A stretch of 11,037 bases of DNA, taken from the NCBI GenBank assembly GCA_040414495.1, contig JBEDUI010000115.1:1-11037 (forward strand). Reading direction: 5' to 3'. Positions 1-7,421 of the stretch are shown here, piece by piece. Every line of letters starts with the position of its first letter. The first letter of the stretch is position 1. A program made the position numbers and the translations under genes. Source of the DNA: DATAVB01 sp040414495. GTDB lineage: Bacteria; Actinomycetota; Actinomycetes; Mycobacteriales; QHCD01. Below the pieces are notes generated by a model. That model made no database searches and was not told where the DNA came from. It saw only the letters and a program-made list of their open reading frames with translations.

Positions 1-856
1 CATTCAGAAAATGGGGACCGAGCCGGTGATCGAGCCCTACGGCACGGGCAACGTGGGTGATATCGGCGCCAGTCGCCTGACAGACGTTGGCGATTTCATT
101 GATGAACGAAATCTTGGTCATCAGCAGCGCGTTCGAGGCCAGTTTGACCATTTCGGCTGACGCAACATCCATGCGCACCACGGGCCCATTCACGCCGATG
201 TGCATTTCCTCGACCAGCGTGGCCGTAGCCTCATCCCAGGTGCCGATGACGACGCGGTCCGGCGCGAGAAAATCGGCCACTGCCTTGCCTTCGGCCGTGA
301 ATTCCGGATTGGCGGCATAGCCGACGTGTCCGAGCCCGACATTGTCCAGAAATGTGCGGATACGGGTTCCGGTGCCGACCGGCACGGTGCTTTTAACGAC
401 CACCGCGGTGAGCCCCGTAGCGTCCTTGACCGATTCGATAACGTCCCAGACCCGCGACAGGTCCGCGTCGCCGGATGCGGTCGGGGGCGTGTCCACGCAG
501 ACGTACACAACTTCGGCATTGTCGGCGGCTTCGTGAGCGTCGAGGGTAAAGCTGAGCCGCTCGGCATTTCTGGCGATCAATTCGGCCAGACCCGGCTCGA
601 AGATCGGAACGCCACCCGCCTGCAAAACCGCGATCTTATCCGGCTGGATATCCCGTACGACGACGTGATGGCCGATTTCCGCGAAACATGCGGCCGTTAC
701 CAGGCCGATGTAGCCGGCTCCGAATACCGCCACCCGGCGGGGTGTTGCGGTTTTGTCCGCGGAAAGAGCGACCTTGCGACGGGCTTGCGTGTACGACTCG
801 CCGGTTTCCGCGGCGCGGGCCCGGGCGGCCTTTTTTAGGGCCTTGTCCTGCGTCAT
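1..856 (-). CDS. UDP-glucose 6-dehydrogenase, C-terminus off the left edge
   Basis: Oxidises UDP-glucose to UDP-glucuronate with two NAD+, supplying precursors for cell-surface polysaccharide; cytoplasmic. About 285 residues are present. After a basic N-terminal extension of roughly 40 residues comes a Rossmann start (VAVFGAGYIGLVTAACFAEIG), then a VDTPP segment, KSTVPVGTG, NPEF-AEG-A-DF-PDRVVIG and the substrate-binding helix with K and N in VKLASNALLMTKISFINEIA. This order is that of the UDP-glucose/GDP-mannose dehydrogenase family. The reading stops at GPHFLN, just before the family's catalytic Cys segment (GGxCxPKD), so activity cannot be judged here. The start is the ATG at 854-856, preceded by a weak AGGA. 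It lies downstream of the sigma gene in the same direction, across a 192-bp gap in which I see no clear promoter or terminator. The extension carries an unusual Arg/Lys/Ala motif (see findings). UDP-glucose is the likely substrate; GDP-mannose or another sugar nucleotide is not excluded. Confidence 0.93.
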   Translation of the reverse strand, partial: MTQDKALKKAARARAAETGESYTQARRKVALSADKTATPRRVAVFGAGYIGLVTAACFAEIGHHVVVRDIQPDKIAVLQAGGVPIFEPGLAELIARNAERLSFTLDAHEAADNAEVVYVCVDTPPTASGDADLSRVWDVIESVKDATGLTAVVVKSTVPVGTGTRIRTFLDNVGLGHVGYAANPEFTAEGKAVADFLAPDRVVIGTWDEATATLVEEMHIGVNGPVVRMDVASAEMVKLASNALLMTKISFINEIANVCQATGADITHVARAVGLDHRLGPHFLN

Positions 857-1048
857 GACGTCATCCTGTTCAGCCGATGACCCACGCCCACCGGCTCAGA
901 TGACGGAGACAAATCCAAGGCGGCGCGCAATCACGCGAGTCGGTGACCCTTGTCCTCGTTGCCGCACCCCAGCGTGGGTGGCGTACGGCTCGGAGACCGG
1001 CCAGCGTGTCGGCCGCGCAGTCACCATACGGCACCCAACACGCATTGA

Positions 1049-2005
1049 TCAACGTTCGAGAGCGGACGCGAGACCGAAGGACTCGAACACCCGCGGGACT
1101 TGGAAAACGACATTGTGCGTGATTCCCGCCGGGGTGATCGTGAAGACCTGCAATGTGTGCAGCTCATATACGGCGTCGCCGCGGCAGTATGCGGCCACCG
1201 CCGGCTGCCGGTTGGCGGTTGAACACGGCACCATCCGCCAATCGCGACCACGCATTTCGAACACCCGGGCCAGAAATTCCCCGTAATCTCCCCGGCCCCG
1301 ATACCACAGCGGCACGGGCGGCATTTCGAGTACGGCATCGTCGGTGAGCAGGCTCACCAGACCGTCCACATCGGCCGCTTCGAAAGCCCGGATATACCGG
1401 TTGAGTACACTTTGGACCGCCGGGTCGTCCGGCTCGCTGATATCGCTGACCGCATTCTCACCCGACAGGCCGGCCCGGGCCCGTTGCAGGGTGCTGTTTA
1501 CCGCCGCTGATGACGTGCCGAGCAGACCTGCGACCTCGGCCGCGCTGAAATCGAGTACGTCGCGCAAAATCAATACCGCCCGTTGCCGCGGCGGCAGCAA
1601 TTGCATTGCCGCGATCAACGCGAGTCGAAGGCTGCCACGGGCGATGACCTGTGCGGCCGGATCGGTCAAACGATCATCGGGAAACGGCTCCAGCCAAGGG
1701 ATATCGAACGACGGCATGAGCGGCGTCCGTGGATCGTCGCTGGCCGCGCCGAGGCCCGAGGGCAGCGGTCGGCGCGCGCGTCCCTCGAGTGCGGTCAGGC
1801 AGGCGTTGGTCGCGATCGCATAGAGCCAGGTGCGGATTGAGGACCGCCGCTGGTCGTACCGGTCGCGGGCTCGCCACGCGCGCAGCATTGTTTCCTGCAC
1901 CAGGTCCTCGGCGTCGTGCACCGAGCCGAGCATCCGGTAACAGTGCACCAACAACTCGCGGCGGTAACTACCGGTTTGTTGGTCGAAATCCTCGTCGGTC
2001 AACAT
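1049..2005 (-). CDS. ECF sigma factor with fused C-terminal SnoaL-like domain (SigG/SigX5 type)
   Basis: Predicted RNA polymerase sigma factor of the ECF group that resembles M. tuberculosis SigG and the TIGR02960 (SigX5) family. From the ATG at 2003-2005 it has 318 residues. Sigma region 2 spans about 15-80 (LLVHCYRMLGSVHDAEDLVQE, then IRTWLYAIATNACL). Region 4 spans about 130-185 (LLPPRQRAVLILRDVLDFSAAEVA, then a helix-turn-helix ending in LQRARAGL). The last ~115 residues (YIRAFEAADVDGLVSLLTDDAVLEMPP... onward) form a SnoaL/NTF2-like domain, which in related ECF groups modulates activity in place of a separate anti-sigma factor. No anti-sigma gene is adjacent. Start choice is uncertain: an AAGGGGG ribosome site ends 1 base before the ATG, 4 bases before a TTG at 2000-2002, and an in-frame GTG exists at 2036-2038. 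It follows the SgcJ-type gene in the same direction and is probably co-transcribed with it. Confidence 0.9.
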   Translation of the reverse strand: MLTDEDFDQQTGSYRRELLVHCYRMLGSVHDAEDLVQETMLRAWRARDRYDQRRSSIRTWLYAIATNACLTALEGRARRPLPSGLGAASDDPRTPLMPSFDIPWLEPFPDDRLTDPAAQVIARGSLRLALIAAMQLLPPRQRAVLILRDVLDFSAAEVAGLLGTSSAAVNSTLQRARAGLSGENAVSDISEPDDPAVQSVLNRYIRAFEAADVDGLVSLLTDDAVLEMPPVPLWYRGRGDYGEFLARVFEMRGRDWRMVPCSTANRQPAVAAYCRGDAVYELHTLQVFTITPAGITHNVVFQVPRVFESFGLASALER

Positions 2006-2017
2006 TCCCCCTTCAGC

Positions 2018-2039
2018 GGTGGACCTAGTCTGGCCCACC
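2018..2039. promoter_or_regulatory. 22-bp inverted repeat before the sigma start
   Basis: GGTGGACC, six bases, GGCCCACC: two 8-base arms, fully paired in RNA if one G-U pair is allowed. It sits between the stop of the upstream SnoaL-type gene and the AAGGGGG ribosome site of the sigma gene, covering the alternative GTG start. It could be an operator, an intercistronic hairpin controlling relative expression, or chance in GC-rich DNA. Confidence 0.4.
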
Positions 2040-2054
2040 GCCGAATTCGTCGGA

Positions 2055-2534
2055 TCAGTGCGCCGGTGCGTTGGCGTAGGCCGCGATCAGCCAACGTCCA
2101 TCCTGTTTGGACAGTACGGTGGTGGCTGTTACCTGGCGGCCCGCCGGAACCTCATCCTCGCCGGGGAAAAGAATGCCGGCCCGGCTGATCACGATGGCGG
2201 TGTGCCCGTCGATCACGCGAATATCCTCCGGCTGGTCAAGGCCGCGGCTGCCGCGTAGCGGGCCGGCGAATCCGGCCGCCATGTGGTCGCGTACGGAGTT
2301 GCGGCCCTGGCGCAGCACGCCGGGCATGACGACGGTGGCGTCGTCGCGGTAGTTCGCGGCGAAGGCGTCGGCATCGCCATTGGTCCAGGCGTCGTACAGC
2401 TGGTTCAGGACGTCGCGCACGGCATCGGTGTCGGTCGGGCCGTTGGTCTCGGTTTTGGTGTTGGTCTTTGGGCTGTGGGTCTCGGTTTGGGTGTTGGTCT
2501 CGGTTTGGCTGCTGGTTGCGGTTTGCGTGCTCAT
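2055..2534 (-). CDS. SgcJ/EcaC-type SnoaL-fold protein with Thr-rich N-terminus
   Basis: About 159 residues. The C-terminal ~120 residues read as an NTF2/SnoaL-like alpha+beta fold: an initial helix (DTDAVRDVLNQLYDAWTNGDADAFAANY), a DDATVVMPG strand, an R-GR-S-RDHM helix, and a closing pair ending in TTVLSKQDGRWLIAAYANAP. This is the pattern of the SgcJ/EcaC family, which is named after enediyne and other natural-product genes but whose general biochemical role is unknown. Residues 2-37 are low complexity, with Thr at nearly every second position (TQT, TET, TNT), and do not belong to the fold. Start: ATG at 2532-2534 with GGAGAAGGGA about 9 bases upstream; the frame stays open further upstream but without supporting features. 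It is first in a two-gene unit with the SnoaL-containing sigma factor. Same-fold partners suggest a shared ligand or a heteromeric sensor, which is inference. Confidence 0.82.
   Translation of the reverse strand: MSTQTATSSQTETNTQTETHSPKTNTKTETNGPTDTDAVRDVLNQLYDAWTNGDADAFAANYRDDATVVMPGVLRQGRNSVRDHMAAGFAGPLRGSRGLDQPEDIRVIDGHTAIVISRAGILFPGEDEVPAGRQVTATTVLSKQDGRWLIAAYANAPAH
2445..2506 (-). repeat. Short imperfect repeats encoding the Thr-rich tail
   Basis: GGTCTCGGTTT (AAACCGAGACC on the coding strand) occurs three times, at 2445-2455, 2478-2488 and 2496-2506, each in the same reading frame and encoding K/Q-T-E-T. Spacings of 33 and 18 bases are multiples of three, so copy-number change would keep the frame. 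Likely slippage-prone linker DNA. Confidence 0.7.
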
Positions 2535-2588
2535 GAGAGCGGGTCCCTTCTCCGGTGGGTAGCTGCTCCCGACTGCACCGCTCTCGGT

Positions 2589-2660
2589 GTTGATCATGAA
2601 GTTCGCTGCAAAATGGTCGGCGTGTCGCCGGCGTGTCGTGCAGGGAACTTCATGATCAAC
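2589..2660. repeat. Palindromic intergenic element 1 (22-bp arms)
   Basis: The left arm 2589-2610 begins GTTGATCATGAAGTTC and ends CTGCA. The right arm 2639-2660 is its reverse complement with a single mismatch. The 28-base loop holds a direct repeat, CGGCGTGTCG, twice. Very long near-perfect arms with an internal loop suggest a REP/MITE-like dispersed element or a strong hairpin. It lies 55 bases upstream of the SgcJ-type start. No target duplication was identified and no transposase is present. Confidence 0.8.
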
Positions 2661-3058
2661 TCCTGTGGTGGAGTCGCTGTCGGTCGCGGTGGCGGTCGGT
2701 GGCGCTATCGATGGGTGTGGGTGGCCTGCCGGTGTCGGTGGTGGGATCGGTCGAAGGGGTATACCGACCAGCCGGCGCCGATTCATCGCTCCCCGCCAAG
2801 AAATTTCTCCACCGCGCGCCGACCATGCTGTCTGCCTGGCTTCGACCGGGGCGCTCACCGTCCTCGCTGCGTGGCTTCGACCTGGCTTTTCCGCGGGGAT
2901 CAGCGGGCCGGGCCGCGTGCCCGTTGGTGATGCTGATGGGTTTTGTCACGATTTCGTTGACGAAAGTCATCACGATCATGGGCTGACGCCACACGACACC
3001 CGTACGGCTCACCAGCCTCTACGGCACCACGCCAGCCGGTGAACTCCGGCCGATTTCA
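2661..3058. other. Gene-free stretch between the two palindromic elements
   Basis: Open frames here (for example 2656-3012 minus) lack ribosome sites, recognisable motifs and a plausible composition. The first 100 bases are strongly G/T-rich on the plus strand. TGGCTTCGACC occurs twice (near 2838 and 2872). At 2946-2978 there is a short dyad, TTTCGT-TG-ACGAAA, followed by TCACGATCA, the same end found in the neighbouring palindromic element. This may be a decayed third copy. The whole gene-free interval is 2535-3572. Confidence 0.5.
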
Positions 3059-3110
3059 TGATCATGAGTGGATTTGCTACCGATTTCGGGGCCAAATCCA
3101 CTCACGATCA
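3059..3110. repeat. Palindromic intergenic element 2 (18-bp arms)
   Basis: Left arm TGATCATGAGTGGATTTG (3059-3076) and right arm CAAATCCACTCACGATCA (3093-3110) are complementary at 17 of 18 positions around a 16-base loop. The end sequence TGATC(A/G)TGA is shared with element 1 at 2591-2599, but the inner arm sequence differs. The two are therefore related in ends or family rather than recent copies. A terminator role is possible, but there is no T-run on either side. Confidence 0.75.
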
Positions 3111-3331
3111 AGGAGATTCCCAGCCGCCCGCCGCGCCGACGGGTCGACGGGCCGACGGGCCGACGAGCAATGGTGTGGCCGAAATGCCCGCACCAACGCG
3201 GCCAGCTGACCGCGCGCCGAAGCGCACGCCGCCCGGCCAAGCCGCCAGCCGCGCGACCAGCTGGCTCGGTCGACTAGCTGTGCGCGCTGAACGGCCGCCC
3301 GACCGCACCGCAGCGGGGCCGAATTGCTTGG

Positions 3332-3533
3332 CCAGCTGAACTGATGGCCGGCCGCACCGCTCGGCGGACCGAACCAGCTGAACTGATGGCCGGCCGCACC
3401 GCTCGACGGACCGAACCAGCTGAACCGATGGCCGGCCGTACCGCTCGACGGACCGAACCAGCTGAACCGATGGCCGGCCGCCTCGCTGGACGCGCCTGAA
3501 CCGATGGCCGGCCGCACCGCTCGACGGGCCGAA
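3332..3533. repeat. 42-bp tandem repeat array (five copies, some partial)
   Basis: Units start at 3332, 3374, 3416 and 3458, with a fifth, shortened copy from about 3496 to 3533. Each carries CCAGCTGAAC, GATGGCCGGCC, CACCGCTCG and GGACCGAA in that order. Units 1-3 differ at only a few bases. Degenerate relatives extend left to about 3201, and GGCCAG(C/T)TGACCGC plus GCGCCGAA occurs on both sides (3200 and 3540), as if the array were inserted or expanded inside an older repeat. It begins 40 bases beyond the MFS stop codon. Because 42 is a multiple of three, frames on both strands stay open and a 14-residue repeat can be translated, but copy differences change amino acids and there is no start signal. 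I treat it as a non-coding minisatellite. Confidence 0.88.
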
Positions 3534-3572
3534 TTGCTCGGCCAGTTGACCGCCGCGCCGAACGAACCACAG

Positions 3573-4811
3573 TCACGCAGCCACCGGACCAGTCGGTTGC
3601 TCGCGCATTGTCCACAGCCGCGGCGCGAACAGCCAGCCGGTTGCGAACAGCGTTCCCACTCCGCAAATCGTCAGCGTGGCCGGGATTCCGACAACCGCGA
3701 CCAACGCAGCGCCCATAGCCGAGCCAACCGTGAGCGCCGCGCCGCCCAGGAACAGCACGCTGCTGTTGGTACGGCCGCGGTACCGGTCGGGCGTGAGTTG
3801 CTGTTGCACGGTTTCCCGGTGCACGTCCCAGAGCGTCCAACCGAAAGCGTTCACCAACCGGGTCGCCATCAGTACCGGAATTGCCAGCGGTCCACACACG
3901 ATCGCGACCGGCAACAGCGCCATGCCGACGCTGCGTAATGCGGAGCCGACCACAATGGCCGGTCCCGGGCCGACTTTGTCGCCGATCCGCCGGGCCACGA
4001 ATGCCGCGACAACTCCACCGACCGTACCGATGGTGAAGATTAACCCGATCAGGCCCGGCGACATATGCAGGCTGCGGCTGAGAAACACCAACAACACGCT
4101 CTGGGTAGCCGACCAGAAAAGAATGTAGCTCGCCTCGGAAACGGCGAACGCACGGATAATCGCGTGCCGCCAGACGTACGCCAGACCGTCGAGGAATGAG
4201 CGCAGCACCGACTCGCGCGCGCTGGAGTCCGCCACCGGCTCCACCGCGCGAATACGGGAATTGAACAGTCCGCTGAGGAAATAGCACGCACTCGTCACCG
4301 ACAGGCCCATCGGCGCACCGAGCAACTGGACCGCCAGCCCGGCCAGGCTCGGCGCCGCGGTCCGGGTGACGCCATCGCTCGCCCCCACCATGGCATAGGC
4401 GCGGGACAGATGCGCCGCCGGAACCACGGTGGGGACGTACGACCGGTACGCCGTCATCCACCCCAGATCGAGGGTGCCGACGAGGATCGAGAGCGCGAAC
4501 AGTTGACCGATCGTCAGCACGCCGACCGCGGCGCAGATCGGAATCGAACACAATAAAAGCGCGCGCCCGATATCGGAGACGATGAGCACCGACCGGCGCG
4601 GCAACCGGTCGATCACCACGCCGGCGAACAACCCGAAAACCAGCGTAGGCAGGTTGAAGCAGGCGACCAGCAAGGCCACTGTGGACGGACTCGCGTGCAG
4701 CGTGATGATCGCGACCAACGGCATCGCCAGCACGCTGAATGTCTGACCAACCAATCCGGTCGCCTGGGCCGACCACAACTTGAGGAATTCGCGCCGCTGC
4801 CACGGAACCAT
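3573..4811 (-). CDS. MFS exporter (DHA3 / multidrug-efflux-like)
   Basis: Integral membrane transporter of the major facilitator superfamily, about 412 residues, most like the MFS_3/DHA3 exporters (EntS- and Tap-like) that expel drugs or siderophores by proton antiport. The substrate is unknown. Visible features: first helix LWSAQATGLVGQTFSVLAMPLVAIITL, second LLVACFNLPTLVFGLFAGVVI, then motif A GVVIDRLPRR at residues 64-73 in the loop between helices 2 and 3, several further hydrophobic segments, a central basic/acidic loop (FNSRIRAVEPVADSSARESVLR), and a C-terminal half with IGDKVGPGP resembling a second motif A. Start: ATG at 4809-4811 with AAAGGTGG four bases upstream; the frame runs on to 4853 but without an upstream ribosome site. 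It is divergent from the GntR gene across 76 bases that contain a candidate operator, so it is probably repressed by that regulator and induced by a ligand, perhaps its substrate. Confidence 0.9.
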   Translation of the reverse strand: MVPWQRREFLKLWSAQATGLVGQTFSVLAMPLVAIITLHASPSTVALLVACFNLPTLVFGLFAGVVIDRLPRRSVLIVSDIGRALLLCSIPICAAVGVLTIGQLFALSILVGTLDLGWMTAYRSYVPTVVPAAHLSRAYAMVGASDGVTRTAAPSLAGLAVQLLGAPMGLSVTSACYFLSGLFNSRIRAVEPVADSSARESVLRSFLDGLAYVWRHAIIRAFAVSEASYILFWSATQSVLLVFLSRSLHMSPGLIGLIFTIGTVGGVVAAFVARRIGDKVGPGPAIVVGSALRSVGMALLPVAIVCGPLAIPVLMATRLVNAFGWTLWDVHRETVQQQLTPDRYRGRTNSSVLFLGGAALTVGSAMGAALVAVVGIPATLTICGVGTLFATGWLFAPRLWTMREQPTGPVAA

Positions 4812-4836
4812 CAGGCCACCTTTCGATGCAGGGAGG

Positions 4837-4842
4837 TACACT
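4837..4842 (+). promoter_or_regulatory. Candidate -10 box for the GntR gene
   Basis: TACACT about 50 bases before the GntR ATG. It would place the transcript start near 4849, directly before the TGACTAGTCA palindrome. No convincing -35 is seen. On the opposite strand, TTGACT at 4868-4863 followed 17 bases later by CAGAGT is a weak candidate for the MFS promoter. Confidence 0.4.
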
Positions 4843-4852
4843 CTGGCTGACA

Positions 4853-4871
4853 TGACTAGTCAAGTCAAGTC
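4853..4871. promoter_or_regulatory. Candidate GntR operator: TGACTAGTCA plus AGTCA repeats
   Basis: A perfect 10-bp palindrome TGACTAGTCA (4853-4862) with the CTAG centre common in GntR-family sites. It overlaps a run of AGTCA repeats (4858-4862, 4863-4867, then AGTC). It sits between the divergent MFS and GntR genes, just after the proposed GntR transcript start and over the proposed MFS -35, so bound repressor could block both. Binding by this regulator is inferred. Confidence 0.6.
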
Positions 4872-4887
4872 GGAGAAGGGTGCGGCC

Positions 4888-5742
4888 ATGACCGATGTGT
4901 TGGGCGATCTCGATCCGGATGATCCGCGGACGCCCTCACAGCAGATCGCGAACGCGTTGCGGGCCGCGATCCTGATGGGCCGGTTCGAGCCGGGCGAGAA
5001 ATTGCCGTCGCAGCACGCATTGGTGGCGCGATATGGCGTGGCCCGCGAAACGGTGAAATCGGCGCTGCGAATTCTCGACCGGGAGCAGCTGATCGTGAGC
5101 CGGCAGGGAAGCGGCGTATTCGTACGCGCCCGGCAGGGCAATCAGCTGGACTTGCAAGGCCTGCTGCGTAAGGCATTTGACCGCGAGCACGTCACGATCG
5201 ACTACGCCGGATATCAGGGCGAGACATTGGCCAATACGTTGCTGCCCAGCCTCAAAGAAATCGGTGCTGGCACATTGCGGGCGCGGTCGCTGCGGCTACG
5301 GATGTTGTTGCTCGATCCGGCCGCATTTTCGGATTTCCCGCGCCGGGTCGACGGGCGGCGCACCGACGCAGCGCTGCGCCGCACTCTGGCCCGGGTCACC
5401 GAGGACGCCGTGGGCCGGTTGACCGAGGCGGTTCGCGAGTTGACCGACGCCGGCGTATTGCGTTCGGGCACGGTCGAGGTCCGGTTGCACGGGCTCGGGC
5501 CGATGATGAAGGTGTACCTGCTGAATAACGAGCAGGTGCTGCTCGGTTTTTACCCGGTGACCGAATATTCGGTGAACGTTAAAGGCGAATCCGTACCACT
5601 GCACCATCCCTCCGGCTGGGATGCGGCATTGTTCACCGGAAACGATGCGGGTGTGGAAATCAGCGGGCCACCGTTCGCCGAGCAGGCCCGGGCCTGGTTC
5701 GAATCGGTCTGGTCGACGATCGCCCGGCCATATCAGCCCTGA
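4888..5742 (+). CDS. GntR-family transcriptional regulator
   Basis: DNA-binding repressor or activator, 284 residues. Residues 14-82 are a typical GntR winged helix: QQIANALRAAILMGRFEPGEKLP, then SQHALVARYGVARETVKSAL as the recognition region and LIVSRQGSGVFVRA as the wing. The remaining 200 residues (from about FDREHVTIDYAGYQGETL) do not show the UTRA, FCD or aminotransferase signatures by eye. I read this part as an uncharacterised ligand or dimer domain found in actinobacterial GntR proteins. Start: ATG at 4888 with GGAGAAGGG eight bases upstream; an in-frame ATG at 4852 lies inside the candidate operator region and is less likely. It is divergent from the MFS exporter, so the simplest role is ligand-responsive control of that exporter and of itself. 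Its stop lies 4 bases from the stop of the convergent sigma gene, leaving no room for a separate terminator. Confidence 0.9.
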   Translation: MTDVLGDLDPDDPRTPSQQIANALRAAILMGRFEPGEKLPSQHALVARYGVARETVKSALRILDREQLIVSRQGSGVFVRARQGNQLDLQGLLRKAFDREHVTIDYAGYQGETLANTLLPSLKEIGAGTLRARSLRLRMLLLDPAAFSDFPRRVDGRRTDAALRRTLARVTEDAVGRLTEAVRELTDAGVLRSGTVEVRLHGLGPMMKVYLLNNEQVLLGFYPVTEYSVNVKGESVPLHHPSGWDAALFTGNDAGVEISGPPFAEQARAWFESVWSTIARPYQP

Positions 5743-5746
5743 CGTG

Positions 5747-6942
<1,196 letters not shown>

Positions 6943-6946
<4 letters not shown>

Positions 6947-7320
6947 AAATCCAAGATGCTGTGGTCGAAGACGGGCCGCACCTCAATGCCACCATTCGCC
7001 GCGTCGGGCAGGACCGCGACCCGCTCGACGACGTGCTCGATCGAGTCGGCCTCGACCAGGTAGAACCCGGCGACGTACTCCTTGGCCTCGGCGTACGGAC
7101 CGTCGCTGGTCATCGTGGTGCCGTCCTGGACCGAAACCCGCTTGCCCAGCGCGGGATCGGCCAGCCCTTCGGACACGATCAGCTCGCCCGATTCGGCCAG
7201 GGACTCGCCGAACCGCATATGCGCCCGGCCGAACTCCATCCGGGCCTCGTCGGACATCGTCTCCCAGGCGGCGCGGGACTGCGGGTTGCTGTAGATCAGG
7301 ATCAGGTACTTCACGGTCAT
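6943..7320 (-). CDS. DGPF/YCII-related domain protein, ECF42 partner
   Basis: Small cytoplasmic protein of 125 residues with the YCII-related fold: MTVKYLILIYSNP at the start, a central helix (RMEFGRAHMRFGESLAESGELIVSEGL), then the signature SDGPYAEAKEYVAGFYLVEADS at residues 72-93, a variant of the usual DGPF motif with Tyr for Phe. The function of the family is unsettled; it is co-located with ECF42 sigma factors in many actinobacteria and other phyla. Start: ATG at 7318-7320 with GGAGG very close (two bases). The frame extends upstream to 7389 but only across the promoter region. It is the first gene of the operon; its stop overlaps the sigma start. Confidence 0.93.
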
Positions 7321-7345
7321 CTCCTCCGGATCGTCGTCACCGGAT

Positions 7346-7375
7346 GTGTCGAAACCAGCGGCCCGGTTTCTACAC
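7346..7375. promoter_or_regulatory. Dyad-symmetric divergent ECF42-type promoter region
   Basis: GTGTCGAAACC (7346-7356), eight bases, GGTTTCTACAC (7365-7375). The arms are inverted copies differing at one position. On the plus strand TGTCGA (7347-7352) matches the reported -35 of ECF42-dependent promoters, with TCTACA 16 bases later, about 48 bases before the SnoaL-like start. On the minus strand TGTAGA is followed 16 bases later by TCGACA, 27 bases before the DGPF start. Each gene's -35 is the other's -10. Direct read-out by the ECF42 sigma is inferred. Confidence 0.6.
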
Positions 7376-7421
7376 CCGCACAGAGGCACCGCACCGGTGC
7401 CGGAGTCCTGAGGAGAGCATC

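Noticed and set aside
200..838. 212-residue plus-strand open frame
   Set aside because: Antisense to the UDP-glucose dehydrogenase, whose motifs are unmistakable; high-GC shadow.
855..864. ATGACGTCAT palindrome at the UDP-glucose dehydrogenase start codon as an operator
   Set aside because: Perfect 10-bp dyad, but it overlaps the start codon with no second copy or nearby cognate regulator; chance is not excluded.
962..985. CACCC/GGGTG short dyad as a terminator after the sigma gene
   Set aside because: Five-base stem with no T-run; common by chance in such GC-rich sequence.
2656..3012. 118-residue minus-strand open frame in the gene-free region
   Set aside because: No ribosome site, low-complexity polar composition, and it enters the right arm of palindromic element 1.
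3077..3517. 146-residue minus-strand open frame with 14-residue repeats (GHRFSWFGPSSG type)
   Set aside because: Open only because 42 is a multiple of three; no ribosome site, no synonymous bias between units, and it runs through palindromic element 2.
3332..3533. CRISPR array
   Set aside because: Units are contiguous with no unique spacers and no cas genes in the window.
3274..4863. 529-residue minus-strand open frame, longer than the MFS gene
   Set aside because: Shifted frame over the MFS gene and repeat array; Arg/Gly-rich composition without hydrophobic helices or motifs.
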